A stretch of 5,951 bases of DNA, taken from assembly GCA_035277525.1 (NCBI GenBank), contig DATEKH010000196.1, positions 1-5,951 of the forward strand, written 5' to 3'. The DNA comes from CAIKMD01 sp035277525. GTDB taxonomy: Bacteria > Pseudomonadota > Alphaproteobacteria > ATCC43930 > CGMCC-115725. Position 1 is the first letter of the stretch. The number at the start of each line of letters is the position of its first letter. Below are positions 1 through 4,692 of the stretch, in pieces. The translations under genes were made by a program, and so were the position numbers. The notes under the pieces were generated by a model. It saw only the letters and a list, made by a program, of their open reading frames with translations, was not told the DNA's origin and made no database searches.

Positions 1-40
1 CTTTCGCGGGAGTGACGAAGGTGAAGGGGCGTTGGCACTA

Positions 41-50
41 AGGGAGGAGG
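41..50 (+). promoter_or_regulatory. Strong ribosome binding site that fixes the start of the first SDR gene
   Basis: The purine run AGGGAGGAGG is a near-ideal Shine-Dalgarno sequence and lies 5 bases before the ATG at 56. The reading frame is open back to the window edge and has an alternative TTG at 32, but that start would put this element inside the gene and add a charged leader unlike SDR N-termini. The ATG at 56 is therefore the start. Confidence 0.85.
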
Positions 51-55
51 AACTG

Positions 56-808
56 ATGGGCAGGCTCGACGGCAAGGTTGCGATCGTCACCGGCGCGGCG
101 ATCGGCATCGGCCCCTACTATGCGCGCGGCCTCGCCGCCGAAGGCGCCAAGGTCGCGATCATCGATGTCGATCCGGCCGACCGGGTGGTCGCCGAGATCA
201 AAAAAGCGGGCGGCACCGCGATGAGCATGATCGGCGACGTCTCGGACCATGCGGCCGTCGGGGAATTCGTGCGCAGCGTGGAGCAGGCCTATGGCGGCGT
301 CCACATCCTCATCAACAACGCCAGCCTCGCGCGCATGGCGCGCGTGCCCGTCACGGAGCTTAGCGCCGAGGAATGGGATCGCTATTTCGCGGTCAATGTC
401 CGCGGCATGTTCCTCTGCGTCCAGGCGGTCGTGCCGATCATGCAGCGCCAGAATTACGGCAAGATCGTCAACATCGCCTCGGGCACGGTGTGGAGCGGCC
501 CGCCGATGATGCTGCACTATGTCTCGACCAAGGGCGCGATCCTCGGCATGACGCGCGCGCTGGCGACCGAGCTCGGCAAGGACGGAATCCGCGTCAACGC
601 CATCGCGCCCGGCCTCATCTCGACCGAGTATATTGGCGGGCGCAACGATTACGCCGAGTATCGCCAGGCGATGGCGAAGACGCGCGCGATCCAGCGCGAG
701 GAGATGCCCGATGACCTCGTCGGAACTTGCGTTTTCTTCTCGTCGCCCGAGAGCGACTTCGTCACCGGCCAATGCCTGGTGGTCGATGGCGGCGCGCTGA
801 AGCATTGA
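56..808 (+). CDS. NAD(P)-dependent short-chain dehydrogenase/reductase (first of a tandem pair)
   Basis: A 250-residue classical SDR, the usual length for the family, expected to be a cytosolic oxidoreductase (often a tetramer) that interconverts an alcohol and a ketone. Visible motifs: nucleotide-binding TGAAIGIG at residues 12-19; Asp37 at the end of the second strand, which favours NAD(H) over NADP(H); Asp61-Val62 contacting the adenine; NNAS at 87-90, where NNAG is usual; and the catalytic tetrad Asn114, Ser142, Tyr155, Lys159 (YVSTK). The C-terminus, TGQCLVVDGG followed by ALKH, is typical. The overall pattern (LHYVSTK, ELGKDGIRVNAIAP, a late AI-x-RE-x-x-P-x-DL) reminds me of the (S)-1-phenylethanol dehydrogenase group, but that is memory of a family and does not assign a substrate. 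Thirteen bases separate it from the paralogue downstream, so the two are very probably cotranscribed; the promoter is outside the window. The fold call is secure; the substrate is unknown. Confidence 0.95.
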   Translation: MGRLDGKVAIVTGAAIGIGPYYARGLAAEGAKVAIIDVDPADRVVAEIKKAGGTAMSMIGDVSDHAAVGEFVRSVEQAYGGVHILINNASLARMARVPVTELSAEEWDRYFAVNVRGMFLCVQAVVPIMQRQNYGKIVNIASGTVWSGPPMMLHYVSTKGAILGMTRALATELGKDGIRVNAIAPGLISTEYIGGRNDYAEYRQAMAKTRAIQREEMPDDLVGTCVFFSSPESDFVTGQCLVVDGGALKH

Positions 809-821
809 AGGGAGACCGGCA

Positions 822-1577
822 ATGGGCAAGCTCGACGGCAAAGTTGCGATCGTCACGGGCGCGGCATCGGGCATCGGCCCTTCTTACGCGAAGGCGCTGG
901 CGGCGGAAGGCGCCAAGGTGTCGATCGCCGATCTCGAACCTGCCGATCAAGTGGTGCGCGCGATCCGGGATGCGGGCGGCGAGGCCATGGCGCAACTCTG
1001 CGACGTTTCGGACGCGGCGGCGGTGGCGAGGCTCGTCGAGAGCACCGCCGAGGCCTATGGCGGGCTGCACATCCTCGTCAACAACGCCGCGATCTATGCG
1101 CGCTATGTCGCGGTGCGCATGGAAGAGATCAGCCCGGCGGATTGGGACCGCGCCTTTGCGATCAATGTCCGCGGGCCGTTTCAATGCGTCCAGGCGGCGC
1201 TTCCCCACATGCGGCGCCAGCGCTACGGCAAGATCATCAACATCGCCTCGGGCACCATCTTCAAGGGCGTGCCGATGATGCTGCACTATGTTTCGACCAA
1301 GGGCGCGATCCTCGCCATGACGCGCTCGATGGCGAACGAGCTCGGCAAGGACGGCATCCGCGTCAACGCCATCGCGCCGGGCCTGACCTCGACGGATTTC
1401 CTCAAAAGCCGCAACGACATTCCGGGCGTGCTCCAGGCCATGGCGAAGACGCGCGCCATTCCACGCGAGGAAGAGCCCGAGGATCTGGTCGGCGCCTGCG
1501 TGTTTCTCGCCTCGCCGGCGAGCGATTTCATCACCGGCCAGTGCCTCGTGGTCGATGGCGGCCAGGTGATGCACTGA
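822..1577 (+). CDS. NAD(P)-dependent short-chain dehydrogenase/reductase (second of a tandem pair)
   Basis: A 251-residue classical SDR, paralogous to the gene just upstream (about 169 of 250 positions identical by hand alignment, with one inserted residue after the NNA motif). It has TGAASGIG at residues 12-19, Asp37 for NAD(H) preference, Asp61-Val62, NNAA at 87-90, and the catalytic set Asn115, Ser143, Tyr156, Lys160. The ATG at 822 follows an AAGGGAG ribosome site at 808-814 that overlaps the upstream stop codon, a tight operon arrangement. The catalytic core is nearly the same as in the neighbour. The stretch after NNA (about residues 88-103) and the likely substrate loop (about 189-205) differ much more, so the two enzymes probably act on different substrates, opposite stereoisomers, or successive steps of one pathway. 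That last point is inference. It ends in VDGG followed by QVMH, like its partner. Confidence 0.95.
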   Translation: MGKLDGKVAIVTGAASGIGPSYAKALAAEGAKVSIADLEPADQVVRAIRDAGGEAMAQLCDVSDAAAVARLVESTAEAYGGLHILVNNAAIYARYVAVRMEEISPADWDRAFAINVRGPFQCVQAALPHMRRQRYGKIINIASGTIFKGVPMMLHYVSTKGAILAMTRSMANELGKDGIRVNAIAPGLTSTDFLKSRNDIPGVLQAMAKTRAIPREEEPEDLVGACVFLASPASDFITGQCLVVDGGQVMH

Positions 1578-1601
1578 TAATCCGGCGGCGCGGCGCGAGA
1601 G

Positions 1602-1630
1602 TTGACAGCAAGGCGGCGATGGCCGCTAAT
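1602..1630 (+). promoter_or_regulatory. Candidate sigma70-type promoter for the TRAP binding-protein gene
   Basis: A perfect TTGACA -35 box at 1602-1607 is followed, after exactly 17 bases, by GCTAAT at 1625-1630, which matches four of six bases of the TATAAT -10 consensus but lacks its well-conserved A at position 2. Transcription would start near 1637 and give a leader of about 50 bases before the ATG at 1689. It lies in the gap between the SDR pair and the binding-protein gene, so that gene could be expressed separately from the SDR genes. The call rests on sequence pattern only. Confidence 0.5.
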
Positions 1631-1688
1631 GGAATGGCACTCACGAAAGCGCCGCCGAATAAGGCGCTCTGAACAGGGAGATGTCGCG

Positions 1689-2702
1689 ATGAAGATCGGA
1701 CTTGGAATTTTTGCGCTCGTGGCGGGGCTGGCGGCGATGCCGGCGCTCTCGCGCGCCGCGGACACGGTCACCCTCAAATTCGGCTTTCCGGCGCCCAGCA
1801 CCTCCTACGTCAACACCGACGGCATGACGCCCTGGATCAAGGATGTCGAGAAGGCCGCGGGCGGGACGCTCAACATCAAGCTCTTCGCCGGACCGGCGCT
1901 CGGCACCTTCCGCGACATCTACGACCGGACGATCAACCACGTGGTCGAGATTTCCTTCGGCGTGTTCGGCCCGCTCGCGAGCGAGTTCCCGCGCACGCAA
2001 GTCTCCGATCTTCCTTTCCTCAGCAACAACACCGAGCTATCGAGCGTCGCGCTGTGGCGGCTTTACGCCTCGGGCGCGCTCGCGCCCGAATACAGCCGGG
2101 TGAAGGTGCTGGCGCTCTTCAACTTCCCGAGCTCGCTCCTCAACACCCACAAGCCGATCAAGACGATCGAGGACCTCAAGGGTCAGAAATACGCCGTCTC
2201 TTCGCGCATGGCGGGCCAGGTCGCCGAGGCGCTGGGCTCGGCGCCGGTGACGCTCACCCCGACCGAAATCTACGAAGCGCTCAACCGCGGCGTCGTCGAC
2301 GGCGCCTTCATCGCCTGGACGGCGGTGAGGACCTTCAAGCTCGATGAAGTGACCAATCACCATCTCGAAGCGCCGCTCGGCGAGGCTCCCGCTTTCGTCT
2401 TCATGAACAAGGACGCCTATGCCAAGCTGCCCGAAAAGGCGCGCCACGCGATCGACGAATATTCGGGCGAATCCTTCTCGCGCCGCCTCGGCACGGCCAA
2501 CGAGAACGCGGACCGCGGCGAAAGCAAGGCAGTGGCGGCGAAGAAGGGGCAGAGCGTAACGAAGCTCACCCCCGAGCAATATGCGTTGTGGAAAAAGCGC
2601 ATCGAGCCCGTGATCAATGCATGGGTGAAGCAGACGCCCGACGGCGCCAAGGTGCTCGCCGCCTACCGCGAGGAGCTGAAGAAGCTGCACGCGACCGATT
2701 GA
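1689..2702 (+). CDS. TRAP transporter solute-binding protein, DctP family
   Basis: A 337-residue periplasmic binding protein, normal length for DctP-type receptors that deliver small organic acids to a sodium-driven DctQ/DctM membrane pair. The N-terminus is a clear Sec signal peptide: Lys2, a hydrophobic core at about residues 4-20, and likely cleavage in ALSRAA-D near residue 24. Family features are the early TLKFGFP strand, the linker segment LNTHKPIKTIEDLKGQK at 151-167, and EIYEALNRGVVDG at 203-215, which corresponds to the conserved E-x-Y-x-AL-x-x-G-x-VDG signature. The ATG at 1689 is chosen because CAGGGAG at 1674-1680 lies 8 bases upstream and the signal peptide begins there; the open frame continues back to 1602 but would add a basic, non-secretory leader. 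Oddly, the family's ligand-binding Arg in the K-x-R-V strand is replaced by Ala169 (QKYAV), and the usual Asn after VDG-x-E is absent. No membrane subunits occur in the window. Ligand unknown; a carboxylate or small aromatic breakdown product is a guess from the neighbouring SDRs. Confidence 0.92.
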   Translation: MKIGLGIFALVAGLAAMPALSRAADTVTLKFGFPAPSTSYVNTDGMTPWIKDVEKAAGGTLNIKLFAGPALGTFRDIYDRTINHVVEISFGVFGPLASEFPRTQVSDLPFLSNNTELSSVALWRLYASGALAPEYSRVKVLALFNFPSSLLNTHKPIKTIEDLKGQKYAVSSRMAGQVAEALGSAPVTLTPTEIYEALNRGVVDGAFIAWTAVRTFKLDEVTNHHLEAPLGEAPAFVFMNKDAYAKLPEKARHAIDEYSGESFSRRLGTANENADRGESKAVAAKKGQSVTKLTPEQYALWKKRIEPVINAWVKQTPDGAKVLAAYREELKKLHATD

Positions 2703-2717
2703 GGGTGTCGCGAAGGT

Positions 2718-2749
2718 TCGCCAGCGGAGGAGTTGATCCTCCGCCGCGA
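2718..2749 (+). terminator. Stem-loop after the TRAP binding-protein gene, possible terminator
   Basis: A perfect 8-bp stem, GCGGAGGA (2724-2731) and TCCTCCGC (2737-2744), encloses a 5-base loop. It extends outward by four more pairs (TCGC at 2718-2721 with GCGA at 2746-2749) past a small internal bulge. It starts 15 bases after the stop codon, where a terminator or mRNA 3'-end stabiliser belongs. No T-run follows directly; the nearest is seven T at 2808-2814, beyond a REP-like element. It is therefore not a textbook intrinsic terminator. Confidence 0.5.
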
Positions 2750-2755
2750 GCGCGT

Positions 2756-2805
2756 CCCTCGACTGCTCGCCTTCGCTCTCGCGCAGGCTCGCGCTCGGGA
2801 TGAGG
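2756..2805 (+). repeat. REP-like dispersed intergenic palindrome, left copy
   Basis: This 50-base element opens with CCCTCGACTG and closes with CTCGGGATGAGG, the end motifs of dispersed intergenic palindromes common in alphaproteobacterial genomes (consensus as I recall it: CCCTTCGACTG...CTCAGGGTGAGG). The interior is rich in GCTCGC/GCGCTC units that can fold back on themselves. A second copy lies in inverted orientation 29 bases downstream, with a seven-T run between them. Such elements are usually multicopy and may cap mRNA 3' ends. Confidence 0.6.
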
Positions 2806-2834
2806 CGTTTTTTTAATGCCATCCACCATCCCCT

Positions 2835-2872
2835 CCTCACCCTGAGCGCGCGCGGAGCGCGCAGTCGAAGGG
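2835..2872 (-). repeat. REP-like dispersed intergenic palindrome, right inverted copy
   Basis: A 38-base element beginning CCTCACCCTGAG and ending CAGTCGAAGGG. Read on the minus strand it starts CCCTTCGACTG and ends CTCAGGGTGAGG, matching the left copy at both ends in opposite orientation. Its centre holds GCGCGC arms at 2846-2851 and 2857-2862 around a 5-base loop, so each copy forms its own hairpin and the two can also pair with each other. It is shorter than the left copy because the interior differs. Confidence 0.65.
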
Positions 2873-2966
2873 CGCAGGCTGTTCATGCAGCTCATACGCG
2901 ATAACCGCTATTCCGCACGTCGCGATTTCGCGCTAGAGAGGCGCGGGCGGAAGGGGACCGGGGATC

Positions 2967-3512
2967 ATGGCCGATAAAAGGCAGCGCTTGCGCGACATCA
3001 TCGCGGCGAAATCGCTCTTGAGCGGCAGCTTCACTTTGGCCTCGGGCAAGGCCAGCGGCTATTTCTTCGACATGAAGAAGACCATGTTCGATCCCGAGGG
3101 CGCCTCGCTCGTCGGCGAGCTGCTCTGCGATCTGATCGCGGCTGATGCCAACTGCAAAGCAGTCGGTGGTTTGGAAATGGGCGCGGTGCCGATCGCGCTC
3201 GCCATCGCGATGAAGAGCAACGAGCGCGGCCGGCGGATCGATGCGTTCTTCGTGCGCAAGGAGGTGAAGGATCACGGCACCGCCAAGCTGATCGACGGCA
3301 ATTTCGCGCCCGGCAGCAAGGTGATCGTGCTCGAGGACGTCACGACGACGGGCGGCTCGGCGATGAAGGCCGTCAAAGCGGTGCGCGCCGCAGGCGGCAG
3401 GGTCGAGAAGATCGTCACCATCGTCGACCGCTTGGAAGGCGCGCGCGAGAACCTCAAGAAGGAAGGGCTCGAGCTCGTCTCGCTCTTTACCAACGAGGAC
3501 TTCAAGCGGTAG
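2967..3512 (+). CDS. pyrE: Orotate phosphoribosyltransferase
   Basis: A 181-residue cytosolic enzyme of de novo pyrimidine synthesis that joins orotate to PRPP to give orotidine 5'-monophosphate and pyrophosphate. Visible landmarks: the N-terminal substrate segment FTLASGKASGYFFDMKK at residues 22-38; GGLEMGAVPIA at 67-77; the flexible catalytic loop RKEVKDHG at 97-104; and the PRPP-binding motif VIVLEDVTTTGGS at 119-131 with acidic pair Glu123-Asp124. Length is at the short end of the normal 180-215 range and nothing seems to be missing. The ATG at 2967 has AAGGGGA at 2951-2957 as ribosome site, 9 bases upstream, a little long but acceptable. The gene stands alone: palindromic repeats separate it from the binding-protein gene upstream, and the next gene converges on it from the other strand. 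No pyrimidine attenuator is evident in its leader. Among OPRTase-like phosphoribosyltransferases the motif set fits PyrE best. Confidence 0.95.
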   Translation: MADKRQRLRDIIAAKSLLSGSFTLASGKASGYFFDMKKTMFDPEGASLVGELLCDLIAADANCKAVGGLEMGAVPIALAIAMKSNERGRRIDAFFVRKEVKDHGTAKLIDGNFAPGSKVIVLEDVTTTGGSAMKAVKAVRAAGGRVEKIVTIVDRLEGARENLKKEGLELVSLFTNEDFKR

Positions 3513-3572
3513 GCAGCGCCGCTCTCATCCGGAGCATCGATATTTGCCGCGCACACAGCGGAAGAAGTGGCT

Positions 3573-4547
3573 TCATCGAGGCAGGAAGGCCTCGGTGTAC
3601 AGCGTCGACATGTTCGGCGGGGTTTGAACGAGCTTCAGATCGATGAAGGACCGTTCGAGATTGGCGAGCGACTGCGTATCGAATTTGCAGTCCGTGCTGA
3701 ACATGCCGATCGTCAGGTCGTATTCTCTCGACATCACGGCGGAAGAATAGCCGGAAACGGCACTCTCGATCGCGACCGCCTCGGCCTTGTTCTTGCGCAT
3801 GTAGTCGATTGTCTCGAGCCAGGCGGCGAGGAAGCCTCGCACCGCGTCCGGCTTGCTCGCCATGATCTGATCGGTCGCAAAAAGTACGCCGCCGCCGATG
3901 TTGCCGACATAGCTCGAAACGGGAATCAGCAGCCGCCCTTGTTGCTTTTCTTCCCAGGCGAAAATGTTCGAGGTTGCGATGATGTCGGCGTCGATCTCGT
4001 GATTACGAAATGCGGTCATCACGCCGGCGGCGTCGTTGCCGACCGAGATCGCCTTGACGCCCGCGGCGCCCCAGCCTTGCGTGCGCACGAGCTCCCGTGC
4101 GAGCCAGTCGGTCAGCGAGCCGCTGCTCGAGAAGCCGATCGTCTTGCCCTTGAGCTGATCGACCGAGTGGATCGGCGAATCCCACGGGACGGCGATGCCG
4201 ATGAAGGGAATTGGCGGCGCGCTGTCGCAGATGGCCCGGATCGGCGCCCCCTTGAGGGTCAGGGCCATGAGAGGTCCGGCGCCGATACCGATATCGATGC
4301 TGCTCGCTGTCATAGCCTGCACAAGCTTGCTGCCAGCGCTGAAATCCGAAATCGTCACGGAAAGCCCATGCTTGGCGAAGACGCCCAGCTTTTCGCCGAC
4401 ATTGGTGGGCAGCATCGTCGACGTGTTGGCGGCCGCCTTGCCGACGGTGAGCACCGTGTCGGCAGCGGCCGATGGTGCGGCGATGATGGCGCCGAGCGCC
4501 GAGGCCGACGCGACCAGAAGCGCTGCGCTGAGCGTTTTCCAACTCAT
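3573..4547 (-). CDS. ABC transporter solute-binding protein, SsuA/NitT/TauT (NMT1/THI5-like) family
   Basis: A 324-residue periplasmic binding protein of the type that supplies sulfonate, nitrate, taurine or thiamine-precursor ABC importers. The signal peptide covers about residues 1-29 (Lys4, hydrophobic core, then APSAAA before Asp30). The mature protein opens with TVLTVGKAA and a segment in which a ligand-facing loop (residues 37-46) precedes VGEKLGVFAKHGLSV, matching the family's E-x-G-x-F-x-x-x-GL-x-V pattern at 50-64. Further landmarks are SSIDIGIGAGP at 82-92, DQLKGKTIGFSSSGS at 130-144, FRNHEIDADI at 180-189 and a C-terminal LYTEAFLP, a common ending in this family. The start at 4547 is fixed by AGGGAGGGA at 4551-4559 (read on the minus strand); an upstream in-frame ATG at 4613 would bury the signal peptide. 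No ABC permease or ATPase is visible, so it may be an orphan receptor or its partners lie elsewhere. It converges with pyrE (60 bases between stops) and diverges from the MFS gene. Ligand unknown. Confidence 0.92.
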   Translation of the reverse strand: MSWKTLSAALLVASASALGAIIAAPSAAADTVLTVGKAAANTSTMLPTNVGEKLGVFAKHGLSVTISDFSAGSKLVQAMTASSIDIGIGAGPLMALTLKGAPIRAICDSAPPIPFIGIAVPWDSPIHSVDQLKGKTIGFSSSGSLTDWLARELVRTQGWGAAGVKAISVGNDAAGVMTAFRNHEIDADIIATSNIFAWEEKQQGRLLIPVSSYVGNIGGGVLFATDQIMASKPDAVRGFLAAWLETIDYMRKNKAEAVAIESAVSGYSSAVMSREYDLTIGMFSTDCKFDTQSLANLERSFIDLKLVQTPPNMSTLYTEAFLPR

Positions 4548-4550
4548 CGA

Positions 4551-4559
4551 TCCCTCCCT
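4551..4559 (-). promoter_or_regulatory. Ribosome binding site deciding the start of the ABC binding-protein gene
   Basis: On the minus strand this reads AGGGAGGGA, a strong Shine-Dalgarno match 3 bases before the ATG at 4547 (about 5 from the core). It selects that ATG over the in-frame ATG 66 bases further upstream at 4613, which has no such element. Confidence 0.8.
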
Positions 4560-4614
4560 GCCGGCTCTGTCATCGAGCCTTTGCCCCTGCCGGTACGATA
4601 TCACGAACCGCATC

Positions 4615-4626
4615 TCGATTCATCGA
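4615..4626. promoter_or_regulatory. Short inverted repeat in the divergent promoter region, possible operator
   Basis: TCGAT and ATCGA arms flank a 2-base centre, lying about 67 bases from each of the two divergent start codons (4547 and 4693). The position suits a regulator acting on both genes, but 5-bp arms occur often by chance in this composition and no regulator gene is in the window. I could not identify clear -35/-10 boxes for either direction in the 145-base gap. Confidence 0.2.
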
Positions 4627-4692
4627 TCGCATGGGCGGCCGCGGATAGACTTGGCCGAGGAACCCGGTACACCTGACGCCGGCGACTTTGGA

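Noticed and set aside
1..41. Possible tail of an upstream gene: one frame ends with TGA at 13-15, another with TAA at 39-41.
   Set aside because: Either could be the end of a preceding operon gene, but a dozen codons are too few to tell a coding tail from chance.
38..874. Long minus-strand open frame over the first SDR gene, with a similar one at 762-1574 over the second.
   Set aside because: Antisense shadows caused by high-GC codon bias. They resemble each other only because the SDR genes are paralogues; there is no ribosome site and the composition is Arg/Asp/His-rich.
2911..2939. Possible pyrE promoter, TTCCGC and TAGAGA 17 bases apart.
   Set aside because: Position and spacing fit, but both boxes match consensus poorly and similar pairs occur by chance.
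3547..3561. CCGC/GCGG hairpin between the convergent stops of pyrE and the ABC binding protein.
   Set aside because: Only a 4-bp stem with a 7-base loop and no T-run in either direction; too weak for a terminator call.
4590..4670. CCGGTAC occurring at 4590-4596 and 4664-4670 in the divergent region.
   Set aside because: A 7-base repeat spaced 74 bases apart is within chance and has no further shared flank.
3567..4676. 369-codon plus-strand open frame opposite the ABC binding protein.
   Set aside because: The minus strand has a signal peptide, a strong ribosome site and family motifs; the plus-strand translation is low-complexity Arg/Asp/Gly-rich with no recognisable domain.
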